Shown piece after piece: positions 1 through 8,757 of a DNA stretch of 64,000 bases. The notes beneath the pieces are model-generated. The model searched no databases, was not told where the DNA came from, and saw only the letters and a list, made by a program, of their open reading frames with translations. Location: positions 1 to 64,000 of the forward strand of contig JAAWDH010000005.1 of assembly GCA_022793675.1 (NCBI GenBank), in the 5' to 3' direction. Source of the stretch: Oscillospiraceae bacterium (lineage in GTDB: Bacteria; Bacillota; Clostridia; Oscillospirales; Ruminococcaceae). Both the position numbers and the translations under genes were made by a program. Each line of letters begins with the position of its first letter. The first letter of the stretch is position 1.

Positions 1-1
1 C

Positions 2-2584
2 ATGGCCCCCGGCGGCGACATGGTCACCGGCGTAATCAAGGTTGACGGCGCGACCTATGCAATGGACGCGACCGGCAAGATGCAGACCGGCGAAGTCACC
101 ATTGAGGGCAAAACCTACACCTTCGGCGAAGACGGCGCAGCTGTGGGCGAAGCCCCTGCGGCCACCCGCACCTTCTCCGGCGCAGCCGAAACCACCAACA
201 CTGGCACCGGCACTGGTGGGACAACCACCCCCAGCAAGCCCAACCGGCCTTCTTATGGCGGCGGGTCCTCTACCCCTGATCCTGATCCTGGCCCCGGGCC
301 TGTTGACCCTCCTGTTGAGGAAGACCGTGAAGATGTTGCTGGGGATCAGACAATTAATGCTGCCAATTTGGCAGACTTCCTGACGAATCTTGACAAGAAA
401 AATTATACAGGCACTGTCACAATCAATGCTACAGGCGCAGAATTTGAGGGTACAGAGCTTGACCTTACAAAGCTGAAGGCTGCCGGCGTTGTGATTCAAA
501 GCCTGCCGGACGCTGCGGAAACAGTAAAATTGAGCCCTGACAGCGGCGATGTTTCTGTTGGCGCTGCCTGCACGGTTTCTTCTGCAGCAAAGTTGCCTAA
601 CGTCGCAGTTACAGCTGCTGATGTGACGGTTGCGGCTCCTGTTGGCACCTTGACAACGAATAGTTCTGTGGCCGTTAACGGCGCGGCAGATACTGTTACA
701 GTAACTGGCGATGCAACGATCAGCGGCACAGGCAATATTGATACAATTACAGCAAGCGCTAATGTAGTTGTTGCGAATACAGGTACAGTTGGTTCTGTTA
801 CAGCAAGCGGCGCTGCTACTGTTATGATTGGTACAGAAGCAGCCGGTGAAACCCCTGCAAGCGGGCCGAGCAGCGTTAAGTCTGTTATTACAGGCACAGG
901 CCCAGTCACCGTCAATACTGGTACTGTTGCAGAGATTGAATCTGCTGCTGCCACAATTACGGTGAATGACGGCGCTTCTGTTACTGGCACAATTGTTGCT
1001 ACAGCTGAAACCGTGACAGTCGTTTTGCCAAAGGAAACTACAGCTGAAACCGCTCCTACTATTGTTGGTAGCGGGAGTGTTACAGTTCAAGATACCGATG
1101 GTACTGCGATTGATGGCGTGGAGGCTGTAGAAGCTGCTGAACCGCCTGTTAAAGGTACTGACTATAATCTCGTAAAAGCAGATGAAACGCATCCCACGGA
1201 ATTTACTCTTGAATTCATTGCAGATGTTAAAACTGTAGAGTTCAAAGTTGGTACTGGCGAGTGGAATGAACTTACCAAGGATGAACTGATTAGTGTTGCA
1301 GCTTCTGTGTCTGTTCGCACAAAGGCTACCACTGATGAGAATGGGAAAATCACAACTGGTCAGAGTGAGTCTTCTTCTGTGACAATTGATGATTCGCTCA
1401 AATTCAGCGGTTTTGCTAAAGACGGCTCCTATTATGATAAGAGCGAAAAATCCAATAAAACCGGCTGGCAGGAAGTGACTGGCACTGACGCAGGAATTTA
1501 TTGGCTTGTAAACGGCAAAAAGGGCGGCGCTAAAACTTGGCAGGTAACAAAAGACCAAGCTGCTGATGCTAAGCATTGGACTTATGTTGACGAGAACAGC
1601 AAAGCTTCTGCACACGTCTTTGATGCTACTGGCATTGACGGCGGCGTTGGAACAATCACTGGCCTTGCAGCTGGTATGTGCTATCAAAAAGACGGAGGGG
1701 CTGTTGTCGACGTAACTGAAGATAATACTTCCCCTGCCGACCTTCCTGTAGGCACTTATTTTATTTGGCTGAAAGGCGCTGATTCTAGGCCCGATTCGCC
1801 TAAGGTTTCAGTAGAAGTCATTCTGCCGAAAGCTGAGGCCCCTGAAAAGTCTAGCGTTACTGTTGCTGGCGCTAAGGCTGACAACCCCACACAAGGTACA
1901 TTGACCGCTACTGTTGATGGCCTTGAATATGTGTTGAAACCTGCGGAGGGTGCTCCTAAGGGTGGCGATTACAAAGCCCTTACTAAGGATGAAGCTGTTC
2001 CAGTAACACCTGGCACGTATTTGATTCGTGTTGCTGCAACTGCGGAAAAGTCTGCAAGTGATACCGTTGAACTCGACCCTGTGGGATCTTTCACTGGCGT
2101 TTCTACTGAAAATGGTACCAAAGACAAGTATTTCATCGACAGTAAAGAAGTGACTGAGGACGGTTGGTACACGGTCACAGAAACTGGCGAAAGCGACTCC
2201 AAAGACGTTCATATCACGGCAGGCAAACTTACCGTGAATGCTTGGGTGGATGAAAAAGTTGAAGCAGGTAATACGCCTGTTAAAGAGCACTTCTTGGATG
2301 AAAATGGCGCTATTTCCGTAACTTTTGATCCCACAGCAGTTAAAGTAAATGAAGAAAGTGGTGCCCTTGAAACCACAGGCGCTTTGACTGGAACAGGTGC
2401 AGCAAGCGCAAAACTGTACACTGACAAAGACACCGAGTTTACTGAAACTGTGTTTAATGATGCAGAAGCAGGAACCAAGTTCACTGTTTATGCTGGCGTT
2501 ACGGTTGAATCGGAAGTTAAACTTTCCGAGAAAAAAGCCGAAATCGAAAAACCAGCCAAAGATACCGGAGGAACTACCGAATAA
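2..2584 (+). CDS. Cell-surface protein, C-terminal part (cell-wall-binding repeats plus beta-rich repeats)
   Basis: The reading frame is open from the window edge, so the true N-terminus probably lies upstream and the 860 residues seen are a C-terminal fragment. The first ~50 residues hold glycine/aromatic repeats (VDGATYAMDATGKMQTG, then IEGKTYTFGEDG) typical of choline/glucan-type cell-wall-binding modules. Residues ~55-110 form a Thr/Gly/Pro linker (PDPDPGPGPVDPP). Residues ~110-390 are short Thr/Val/Ala/Gly repeats that look like a beta-solenoid, and the rest resembles Ig-like or adhesin-like segments. No LPxTG sorting signal or C-terminal membrane helix is present, so retention is inferred to rely on the cell-wall repeats. 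Codon use shifts from GC-rich to GCT/ACA-rich near base 300. Ligand and exact role cannot be told from sequence. Confidence 0.75.
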   Translation: MAPGGDMVTGVIKVDGATYAMDATGKMQTGEVTIEGKTYTFGEDGAAVGEAPAATRTFSGAAETTNTGTGTGGTTTPSKPNRPSYGGGSSTPDPDPGPGPVDPPVEEDREDVAGDQTINAANLADFLTNLDKKNYTGTVTINATGAEFEGTELDLTKLKAAGVVIQSLPDAAETVKLSPDSGDVSVGAACTVSSAAKLPNVAVTAADVTVAAPVGTLTTNSSVAVNGAADTVTVTGDATISGTGNIDTITASANVVVANTGTVGSVTASGAATVMIGTEAAGETPASGPSSVKSVITGTGPVTVNTGTVAEIESAAATITVNDGASVTGTIVATAETVTVVLPKETTAETAPTIVGSGSVTVQDTDGTAIDGVEAVEAAEPPVKGTDYNLVKADETHPTEFTLEFIADVKTVEFKVGTGEWNELTKDELISVAASVSVRTKATTDENGKITTGQSESSSVTIDDSLKFSGFAKDGSYYDKSEKSNKTGWQEVTGTDAGIYWLVNGKKGGAKTWQVTKDQAADAKHWTYVDENSKASAHVFDATGIDGGVGTITGLAAGMCYQKDGGAVVDVTEDNTSPADLPVGTYFIWLKGADSRPDSPKVSVEVILPKAEAPEKSSVTVAGAKADNPTQGTLTATVDGLEYVLKPAEGAPKGGDYKALTKDEAVPVTPGTYLIRVAATAEKSASDTVELDPVGSFTGVSTENGTKDKYFIDSKEVTEDGWYTVTETGESDSKDVHITAGKLTVNAWVDEKVEAGNTPVKEHFLDENGAISVTFDPTAVKVNEESGALETTGALTGTGAASAKLYTDKDTEFTETVFNDAEAGTKFTVYAGVTVESEVKLSEKKAEIEKPAKDTGGTTE

Positions 2585-2597
2585 CCCCTAATCTTTC

Positions 2598-2633
2598 CTA
2601 AAAACGCCCGGCGGGCACTTCGCCTGCCGGGCG
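2598..2633 (-). terminator. Rho-independent terminator of the aldose epimerase gene
   Basis: An 11-bp stem with one mismatch (arms 2606-2616 and 2622-2632, loop ACTTC) is followed on the minus strand by a T run (the A run at 2600-2604 on the plus strand). It lies just after the minus-strand gene that ends at 2641. Read on the plus strand the hairpin has no T tail, so it is not clearly a terminator for the surface-protein gene. Confidence 0.7.
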
Positions 2634-2640
2634 CGCGCAA

Positions 2641-3528
2641 TTACTTCGCCTCGATTTCGAGGGTAAAGGTTTTGGCGGTAAAGGGCGCTAGGCGCTGTAC
2701 GCCAAGCTTGCTTTCAAAGCGGTCGTCGGCGTCGGCGGTCACCGCGCAGCCCTGCCAAGGCTCCACGCAGAGGAAGGGCGCGCCGGCCTTTGGCGTCCAA
2801 AACGCAATCATCGAAAGGTTTTGATAACGGATTTCGACCTCCTTGCCCGTGCGGTTGTCAAGAAGCGTCACCGCATCGGAGTTCGCCTGGTCGAAAATAA
2901 TCGTGTCGACCTCCTCAAACACCGAATAATCCAGGTCGAGGGTCTGGCTGTCCCGCATGAAATCACGGCGGTTCGCAAGGTCAATGGCCCCGACGTTTTT
3001 ATCATAGAGCGGGCTTTTTGCGGTTTCCGGGCGGTTAAAACGGACAGAATAGTCCGAAAAATCGCTGTCCGAGCCGTCAAAGGGGACGCGGATGGCCGGG
3101 TGGGTGCCAAAGCAGAAAAGCATTTCTTCCGTGCCGGTGTTGCTCACCTCAAACTCCATCCGGATGGTCCGCCCGACCAGCGTATACTTCAGCGCCAGCT
3201 GGAAGTGGAAAGGGTACATCGAAAACGTTTCCGGCGTGTCCGCGAGCGTAAAAGTCGCCGAGAAGGGCGACTGGACCGCCAGCGTCCACTCCATGTTGCG
3301 GCAGAAGCCGTGCTGGGGCATCTGACATTCCTTGCCGCCCACAAGCACCTTGCCGCCCCGTAAGGCCCCTACAATCGGGAAAAGGAAGGGGGCGCTCCGA
3401 TTCCAATAATCGGGGTTGCTGCCGTCCCAAAGGTATTCCCGGCCTTCGCTGTCGCGAAGGGATTTCAGCTCCGCGCCGAAGCTGTTGACGGCAGCGGTCA
3501 TGAGGCCGTTTGTCAATTTAATTTCCAT
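2641..3528 (-). CDS. Aldose 1-epimerase family protein (LacX-like)
   Basis: The 295-residue product has the usual length of the LacX/aldose 1-epimerase family, which interconverts alpha and beta anomers of sugars on a galactose-mutarotase beta-sandwich. Family landmarks are the N-terminal GAELKSL and YLWDG segments, the PQHGFCRN segment with the conserved His, and the CFGTHPAIRVPF segment with the second conserved His. No signal peptide is seen, so it should be cytoplasmic. The ATG is preceded by GGAGG at good spacing and by a clear promoter (3556-3583). It is a single-gene unit, divergent from spoIIIA. The sugar substrate cannot be told. Confidence 0.85.
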   Translation of the reverse strand: MEIKLTNGLMTAAVNSFGAELKSLRDSEGREYLWDGSNPDYWNRSAPFLFPIVGALRGGKVLVGGKECQMPQHGFCRNMEWTLAVQSPFSATFTLADTPETFSMYPFHFQLALKYTLVGRTIRMEFEVSNTGTEEMLFCFGTHPAIRVPFDGSDSDFSDYSVRFNRPETAKSPLYDKNVGAIDLANRRDFMRDSQTLDLDYSVFEEVDTIIFDQANSDAVTLLDNRTGKEVEIRYQNLSMIAFWTPKAGAPFLCVEPWQGCAVTADADDRFESKLGVQRLAPFTAKTFTLEIEAK

Positions 3529-3555
3529 TGCTGATTCCTCCGTTTCTTTATATCT

Positions 3556-3583
3556 ATTATACTGTTTTTTGCCCGAAAGTCAA
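3556..3583 (-). promoter_or_regulatory. Vegetative-type promoter of the aldose epimerase gene
   Basis: On the minus strand TTGACT (3578-3583) and a perfect TATAAT (3556-3561) are separated by 16 bp, and the start codon follows ~28 bases downstream. This fits a SigA-type promoter. Confidence 0.75.
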
Positions 3584-3621
3584 CTGTTTTTTGAAACAGA
3601 CGCGACTGTTTCGGGCTTTTT
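3571..3621 (+). terminator. Terminator-like hairpin upstream of spoIIIAA
   Basis: GCCCGAAA (3571-3578) pairs with TTTCGGGC (3608-3615), and a smaller CTGTTT/AAACAG hairpin lies inside. A T-rich tail follows at 3615-3628. It would stop transcription running rightwards into the sporulation operon, possibly shielding it. It overlaps the -35 box of the divergent promoter. Confidence 0.5.
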
Positions 3622-3640
3622 TCTTTTTGCCCAGCTCGCC

Positions 3641-3670
3641 GTTCTATCCCGCATCCCCGCCGCATAGACT
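3641..3670 (+). promoter_or_regulatory. Weak candidate SigE-type promoter for spoIIIA
   Basis: GTTCTAT (3641-3647), 15 bp, then CATAGACT (3663-3670), which resembles the CATAnA-type -10 box of SigE promoters. The operon is SigE-controlled in Bacillus subtilis. The -35 match is poor, so this is only a candidate. Confidence 0.3.
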
Positions 3671-3699
3671 TGACCATCGGCAAAAGGAGTTGAAAAAAT

Positions 3700-4611
3700 A
3701 TGGACGACCGTCTTTCAGGAATCACCCCCTTCCTCCCGCCTGCAATCCAAAAGCAGCTCGAAGCGCTGAGCGCCGGGCAGCGCCGGCAAGTGACAGAGCT
3801 GCGGCTGCGCGCTGGACAGCCCTTGGCGCTGACGCTGGCAGGGGAGACCGTTTTTCTTGCGCCTTGGGCCTCAAAAAGCCCCGCCGGCGCAGCCGCCGTC
3901 ACTAATGAGCAGCTGCAGCAGACGCTGCTTTTGTGCTGCGGGCGTTCGCTGCACAGCTGCGCCGACAGCCTTCGGCAGGGCTTCGTTACCCTTCCCGGCG
4001 GGCACCGGGTCGGCGTGGCCGGCACCGCCCGCACCGAGGCCGGACAGGTACTCTCGGTACACAGCATCACGTCGCTGAACATCCGCGTCGCAGGGGTTGT
4101 CCCCGACGCCGGCGATATCCTGCTCCAACGCTTTTATGCCGTCGGGCTTGCGGGGGCGCTGATTGCCGGGCCGCCGTTAAGCGGCAAAACTACCGTCCTG
4201 AAAAGCATCATCAGAAAGCTTTCCGGCGGCTGGCAGGGGAAATACCGCCGGGTCGCCGTTGTCGACGAACGCGGCGAGCTTGCCGGCTGCGGCGGCATTA
4301 CGGCCGATATCCTCGCCAGCTATCCCAAAGCGGAGGGTATCGAACTGGCGCTGCGGTCGCTGTCGCCCGAGCTGATCTGTTGCGACGAATTAAGCGCAGG
4401 CGAAACCGGCGCGCTCCTCTCCGTCATGAACGCCGGCGTGCCGCTTTTGTGCACCGTCCACGCCGGGGACAAGGCGGAACTGCGGCGGAAACGCTGGCTG
4501 CAGCCCTTCTTCGCCGAAAAAGTCTTCCGATATACCGCTTTCCTTACGCCGGACAAGCCAGGGGAGCTTGTTGAAATTATTAACGGCGAAAACTTTGGAA
4601 AGGGGGCCTAA
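3700..4611 (+). CDS. spoIIIAA: Stage III sporulation protein AA (ATPase)
   Basis: SpoIIIAA is the secretion-type ATPase thought to power the SpoIIIA-SpoIIQ channel between mother cell and forespore. The 303 residues show a Walker A segment GPPLSGKTT at ~157-165, a VVDERGEL segment at ~187-194 and an LICCDEL segment near residue 224, all in the family order. The length is normal. The ATG follows AAAGGAG with ~9 bases spacing. It is the first gene of an eight-gene operon, and spoIIIAB starts two bases after its stop. Confidence 0.95.
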   Translation: MDDRLSGITPFLPPAIQKQLEALSAGQRRQVTELRLRAGQPLALTLAGETVFLAPWASKSPAGAAAVTNEQLQQTLLLCCGRSLHSCADSLRQGFVTLPGGHRVGVAGTARTEAGQVLSVHSITSLNIRVAGVVPDAGDILLQRFYAVGLAGALIAGPPLSGKTTVLKSIIRKLSGGWQGKYRRVAVVDERGELAGCGGITADILASYPKAEGIELALRSLSPELICCDELSAGETGALLSVMNAGVPLLCTVHAGDKAELRRKRWLQPFFAEKVFRYTAFLTPDKPGELVEIINGENFGKGA

Positions 4612-4613
4612 AT

Positions 4614-5072
4614 ATGCGCTTAATTGGGATGGTTATGCTTTTCCTCTGCTGTACCGGCGGCGGCTTCTGGCTTTCAGGGAGGCTTGCTGGCCGCGTAAGG
4701 CGCCTTGAGAGCGCCGAGCAGCTGCTGACCGAAACCATCGGCATGGTCCGCAACCAGAACCTCCCAACTTGGGAAATTCTGTCGAGGCTTAAAGACGAGG
4801 GCTACTTCACCGACGTTTCCAACGCCGATGCCGCCTTTGGAGGCTTTGCCGCCGATCCGCTGTTCCGCCCGGCAGAACGGGTGGTGCTGGTGCGCAGCGG
4901 GCAGCTCCTGGGCGCGTCCGACCGGGAAAGCCAAGCCGCCCGCCTGGAGCTGGAACTTTCAGCACTGCGGCGGATGCGGTCAGACGCCGAGGAGGAGCGC
5001 GCAGTCAAGGGGAAGCTCTTCCGCAGCATGGGGCTGCTGCTGGGGTCGCTGGCGGTGGTGCTGGCGATTTAA
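4614..5072 (+). CDS. spoIIIAB: Stage III sporulation protein AB
   Basis: This 152-residue protein has a hydrophobic N-terminus (residues ~2-20), a helical middle rich in Glu and Arg, and a hydrophobic C-terminus (LLLGSLAVVLAI), as expected for SpoIIIAB, a membrane component with similarity to type II secretion GspF domains. Position between spoIIIAA and spoIIIAC fixes the call. Its start lies just past the spoIIIAA stop, suggesting translational coupling. Confidence 0.92.
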   Translation: MRLIGMVMLFLCCTGGGFWLSGRLAGRVRRLESAEQLLTETIGMVRNQNLPTWEILSRLKDEGYFTDVSNADAAFGGFAADPLFRPAERVVLVRSGQLLGASDRESQAARLELELSALRRMRSDAEEERAVKGKLFRSMGLLLGSLAVVLAI

Positions 5073-5102
5073 GCTGGACGGAAAAGGAAGGGATGGAAAT
5101 TC

Positions 5103-5300
5103 ATGGATGTGGATCTGATTTTCAGGATTGCCGCCATCGGCATCATCGTCGCAGTGCTTAATCAGGTGCTGATCCGCTCCGGACGGGAGGAACAGGCGAT
5201 GATGACGACACTGGCCGGGCTGATTGTGGTGCTGATGATGGTCATTACCCAGATCAGCGCCCTGTTCAACACCATCAAGCAGCTGTTTGGGCTGTGGTGA
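5103..5300 (+). CDS. spoIIIAC: Stage III sporulation protein AC
   Basis: A 65-residue integral membrane protein with two hydrophobic segments and the short segment FNTIKQLFGLW at its end, matching the size and pattern of SpoIIIAC. It is the third gene of the spoIIIA operon and runs directly into spoIIIAD. It is thought to form part of the membrane ring of the mother-cell channel. Confidence 0.93.
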   Translation: MDVDLIFRIAAIGIIVAVLNQVLIRSGREEQAMMTTLAGLIVVLMMVITQISALFNTIKQLFGLW

Positions 5301-5301
5301 G

Positions 5302-5688
5302 ATGGACTTAGCGGCAATGGTAGGGGTAGGGATTGTGGCGGCGGCTCTGACCCTGGTATTCAAGCAATACAAGCCGGAATATGCGATGATGGTGTCGCTT
5401 TGCTGTACGGTGCTGTTTTTCGGGGTGCTGCTGGGGGAGATGGTGCCAGCCTTTGCGATGATGCGGCAGGCGGCGGAGCAGACCGGCGTGTCTGCCTCTT
5501 ATGTAAAGATCCTCCTGAAATGCCTGGGGGTCTGCTATCTCACCGAGACAGGCAGCCAGATCTGCAAAGAAGCCGGACAAACCTCCGCGGCTTTCCAGCT
5601 GGAGCTTTGCGGGCGGGTGATGATCCTGCTGCTGACACTGCCGCTGTTTGAGCGCTTGCTGGAAATTGTAGTTGCGTTATTGAAGTAG
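5302..5688 (+). CDS. spoIIIAD: Stage III sporulation protein AD
   Basis: The 128-residue product has several membrane helices and the family segment YVKILLKCLGVCYLTE. I chose the ATG at 5302, one base after the spoIIIAC stop, because MDLAAMVGVG aligns with the start of known SpoIIIAD proteins. An upstream in-frame start at 5287 would add five residues and overlap spoIIIAC. It is a membrane component of the feeding-tube complex. Confidence 0.92.
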   Translation: MDLAAMVGVGIVAAALTLVFKQYKPEYAMMVSLCCTVLFFGVLLGEMVPAFAMMRQAAEQTGVSASYVKILLKCLGVCYLTETGSQICKEAGQTSAAFQLELCGRVMILLLTLPLFERLLEIVVALLK

Positions 5689-5756
5689 GCCCCTAGATTT
5701 TGCTGAAAGCCAAATGTCTTTAGGGCGTACCGTTAAAAAGGAAGTGAAAGCGAAAG

Positions 5757-6890
5757 ATGAAAAAGGCTTTAACAATCTTGGCGGCAGCCTTCTTTGTGCT
5801 GTTAAGTTTTGCCGCGCCGGTGCGCGCCGCCCAGTCCAGCGACCAGCAGCTCATCGACGACGGCCTTGCCCAAAGTGGGATGGGGGAGCTGTTTTCGCTG
5901 ATCCCCGACGAAGGGCGGGATTTTTTTGCCGACGGCTTTTCCCAGGACACGCTGGACAGCCTGTCGCCAAACAGCGTTTTCTCCCGCATTTTTTCCACTG
6001 CCAAAGAGCGGATAGGCGAACCGCTGCGGCTGCTGCTCTCATTGTGCGGGGTATTGCTTCTGTCGGCGCTGGCGATGAATTTTTCTGACAACTTAAAGGA
6101 AGGGAACCTTCAAAAAACCTTCTCGGCCGCCGCCGCGCTGACAGTCACTGGGCTGCTGGCTGACAGCGTTATCCACATTGTCACCGAAACCGCCGACGTT
6201 ATTGAAGACCTTTCCCTTTTTATGCTCAGCTTTATTCCTGTTTTTGCCGGTGCAGCCGCAGCGGCAGGCCGCCCAGCCTCGGCCATGGTTTACTACAGCA
6301 CCGTCTTTTCCGCCGTCCAGTTTTTTTCCCAGATTGCCCGCGGCCTGATCCTGCCCTTGATCAGCATCTTTTTGGCGCTGGGCTTCACCGGCGCTGTGAC
6401 TGACGTCATCAAGGTGGACGCCATCTCCAAGTCGGTGCGCAGCACTGCCGGATGGCTGCTCTCCCTCTGCCTGACTGTCTTTATCAGCTTATTGACCATC
6501 AAAGGCTTAGTCTCTGCATCCGCAGACGGCGTAACGGTGCGGGCGGCCAAATTCGTCCTTAGCTCCTTCGTCCCAGTGGTAGGCGGCGCTTTAAGCGAAG
6601 CCTACTCGTCGCTGTTTGGCTGTATGGGCGTTATCCGCAGCACCATCGGCGTCTTTGGTATCCTGGTCATGGCCTCTGTCTTCCTGCCGGTGATTATCCG
6701 CCTGTCGATGTATCTTGCGGCGCTGAACCTGGCGGCGATATTGGCCGACGTGCTGAGCCAAGGCAGGCCCGCCGCTGTGCTGCGCACCTGTTCATCGGCG
6801 GTTTCGGTGCTGATGGGCGTTGTAATTTGTTATGGTATGATGATCTTAGTGACAGTGACTGTGGTACTGCTGCTGGGGACCGCCAGTTAG
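5757..6890 (+). CDS. spoIIIAE: Stage III sporulation protein AE
   Basis: This 377-residue polytopic membrane protein starts with a clear signal peptide (MKKALTILAAAFFVLLSFA, likely cleaved after VRAAQ) and continues with about seven hydrophobic segments. Length and pattern match SpoIIIAE, an essential part of the SpoIIIA channel. The 68 bases before it hold only a ribosome binding site (AAGGAAGTG). It belongs to the same transcript as spoIIIAA-AD. Confidence 0.93.
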   Translation: MKKALTILAAAFFVLLSFAAPVRAAQSSDQQLIDDGLAQSGMGELFSLIPDEGRDFFADGFSQDTLDSLSPNSVFSRIFSTAKERIGEPLRLLLSLCGVLLLSALAMNFSDNLKEGNLQKTFSAAAALTVTGLLADSVIHIVTETADVIEDLSLFMLSFIPVFAGAAAAAGRPASAMVYYSTVFSAVQFFSQIARGLILPLISIFLALGFTGAVTDVIKVDAISKSVRSTAGWLLSLCLTVFISLLTIKGLVSASADGVTVRAAKFVLSSFVPVVGGALSEAYSSLFGCMGVIRSTIGVFGILVMASVFLPVIIRLSMYLAALNLAAILADVLSQGRPAAVLRTCSSAVSVLMGVVICYGMMILVTVTVVLLLGTAS

Positions 6891-6899
6891 GGGGCGATA

Positions 6900-7394
6900 A
6901 TGATGATGGGGCAAATCCAGGATGTGGCTGCCGCTATATGCGGGACGCTGATTATCACTGCTGTTTTTATGATGATGTCGCCGTCGGCGTCGGGGAGCAA
7001 GACCCTGCGCTTTTCAGCAAGCCTGTTCTTCCTGCTTTCATTGGCGGCGCCCTTTGCCGGTGAACAGGCCTACTGGCGCTCCGACCCCGCTCTGTTGGCG
7101 CCAGAGCGGGAGATGGACTTCCAAAGTCTTACCCAGCGCCAGCTGCTGGCGGCTTTTGAAAGCCGCCTTACGGCCGAGGCGGAACAGATCCTCGCCGACG
7201 AAGGGATCACGCCGGAGGGGCTCCGCTTCTCGATACATATTGGCGAAGACAACCGCATATCTATTACCAGTCTGGAGCTTCTGCTGAAGGAAGGGGACCG
7301 CGGGCGCTGCGACAGGGGGATTGCCCGGCTGAACGAAGCGTTCGGCTTAACGGTGCAGCTGGCCTTTTCAGAGGATGGAAGCGGGGAAGGATGA
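6900..7394 (+). CDS. spoIIIAF: Stage III sporulation protein AF
   Basis: The 164 residues carry two N-terminal membrane helices (~8-26 and ~38-53) followed by a soluble region (residues ~80-155) that fits the ring-building domain of SpoIIIAF. Three consecutive ATG codons are possible starts. Its stop overlaps the first possible ATG of spoIIIAG. Confidence 0.9.
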   Translation: MMMGQIQDVAAAICGTLIITAVFMMMSPSASGSKTLRFSASLFFLLSLAAPFAGEQAYWRSDPALLAPEREMDFQSLTQRQLLAAFESRLTAEAEQILADEGITPEGLRFSIHIGEDNRISITSLELLLKEGDRGRCDRGIARLNEAFGLTVQLAFSEDGSGEG

Positions 7395-7399
7395 CAAGG

Positions 7400-7945
7400 A
7401 TGGACAAAGAACGGTGGAAAACGCTGTGGAAAGGGCTTGGGGATAAGAAGAGCCGGCTTTTGATGGCGCTGGGCATTGGCGGGATGCTGCTGATCCTGCT
7501 TTCCAGCCTGGTCCCAGGGAAAAAAGAGCAGGCTGCCCCGCTGCCTGAAACGGCGGCCCAGCAGACCGCGGCGGCTTATGCTGCCGGGCTGGAGAGCGAA
7601 CTTGCCGCCTTTATCAGTAAAATCGAAGGGGCAGGGGAGACGAAGGTACTGGTGATGCTGGAAAATAATGGAGAAACCCGTTATCTGCGGGCAGAAAATT
7701 CCGATCGGACCAAAGGGGGCGAGGCATCCGGCAGAGACAGCTATGCCGAGGAATATGTGCTGGTGGACGGCGCCGACGGGCGGCGGACAGTGGCGGTATC
7801 GGTCAGCGAGCCGGAGATTCGCGGGGTGGCTGTGATCTGCCGCGGCGGCGACCAGCCGGCTGTCCAGGCGCGGATACTGGAGACCGTAACGACCCTTCTG
7901 GACATCAGCTCAGCCAGGGTGAGCATCTCGCGGCTGGCTGAATAG
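7400..7945 (+). CDS. spoIIIAG: Stage III sporulation protein AG
   Basis: SpoIIIAG forms a large ring in the intermembrane space. The 181 residues contain one N-terminal membrane helix (~20-35), an Ala/Gln linker, and a C-terminal ring-building-motif domain (KVLVMLENNGETRYL, then VAVICRGGD and the ISSARVSI end). I prefer the ATG at 7400 because GGGGAAGG sits nine bases upstream. An ATG at 7391 overlaps the spoIIIAF stop and would add three residues. A small hairpin AAGCCC/GGGCTT (7953-7967) separates it from spoIIIAH. Confidence 0.92.
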   Translation: MDKERWKTLWKGLGDKKSRLLMALGIGGMLLILLSSLVPGKKEQAAPLPETAAQQTAAAYAAGLESELAAFISKIEGAGETKVLVMLENNGETRYLRAENSDRTKGGEASGRDSYAEEYVLVDGADGRRTVAVSVSEPEIRGVAVICRGGDQPAVQARILETVTTLLDISSARVSISRLAE

Positions 7946-7988
7946 CATCATTAAGCCCGCAGGGCTTCAGACAGAAAGGATGGTAACC

Positions 7989-8555
7989 GTGAAACTCAAC
8001 ATGATCCTAGGGAAAAAGCAGATTGTCTTGGCGAGCTTGGTGCTGATCCTCAGCATTGCCGTCTATCTGAACTATACCTTTGCCGGCACCGGGGAGTACG
8101 ACCTAATTGCCGACAAACCCGAAAGCAGCACCGTCAATTACGGCGAAGCGCAGATGACCAACGCACCGGTTGCCGACGAATACTTCACAACCGCGCGGCT
8201 GGACCGCAAAAAAGCCCGCGACGAGGCCGTGGAGACATTGGCGGCGGCCTTAAAGGACGCCAACCTCAGCGACGACGAGCGGGAGTTGGCTACTGGCAAA
8301 GCCCTTTCGGTCTCCAAGCAGATCGAAAGTGAGAATAAAATTGAGACTTTAGTCAAGGCAAAAGGCTTTGTAGAATGCCTGGCTTTTGTGGACGACGATT
8401 CTGTCCGGGTAGTCGTGCGCACCGACGGTCTGGACAGCGACCAGGCCGCCCAGATCAAAAATATTATCATTGAGGAAACCGATGTCGCCCCCGAAAATAT
8501 CTCGCTGGGCGAACTCTCCTACGAGAACACGGCGGCTTCCACGCTGAATCCGTAA
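7989..8555 (+). CDS. spoIIIAH: Stage III sporulation protein AH
   Basis: SpoIIIAH crosses the mother-cell membrane once and binds SpoIIQ of the forespore. The 188 residues have one helix (~9-28), a disordered stretch, and a C-terminal domain with the family segments [19 protein letters not shown] and [10 protein letters not shown]. The GTG at 7989 is preferred because AAAGGA lies eight bases upstream. An ATG at 7980 overlaps that ribosome binding site. It is the last gene of the operon, and a strong terminator follows. Confidence 0.92.
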   Translation: MKLNMILGKKQIVLASLVLILSIAVYLNYTFAGTGEYDLIADKPESSTVNYGEAQMTNAPVADEYFTTARLDRKKARDEAVETLAAALKDANLSDDERELATGKALSVSKQIESENKIETLVKAKGFVECLAFVDDDSVRVVVRTDGLDSDQAAQIKNIIIEETDVAPENISLGELSYENTAASTLNP

Positions 8556-8573
8556 TAGCCGGCCGGTTATTTT

Positions 8574-8612
8574 GCGCACCTGCGTCCTTACGCAGGTGCG
8601 CACCGTTTTTTA
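8574..8612 (+). terminator. Rho-independent terminator of the spoIIIA operon
   Basis: A perfect 11-bp inverted repeat (8574-8584 with 8591-8601, loop TCCTTA) is followed by a six-T run at 8606-8611. It closes the spoIIIA operon 18 bases after the spoIIIAH stop. Confidence 0.88.
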
Positions 8613-8757
8613 TGGGCAGATTTTAAGCGCCGCTGTATCAATGCGCCTGATTATGCTTATAATCAGTATGGCCCGCCGCCTGCGGCGCAGCCGTCAGATC
8701 CATTATAGAAGGGGTTGGGCAGGCCCAGTCCCAACGAGAAGTAAAAAAGGAGCCTAT

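Noticed and set aside
2598..2633. Hairpin as terminator of the surface-protein gene on the plus strand
   Set aside because: No T run follows on that strand; the T run is on the minus strand.
8572..8757. 62-codon N-terminal extension of the YyaL-like protein
   Set aside because: It crosses the spoIIIA terminator. The ATG at 8758 has a strong ribosome binding site and matches the family start.
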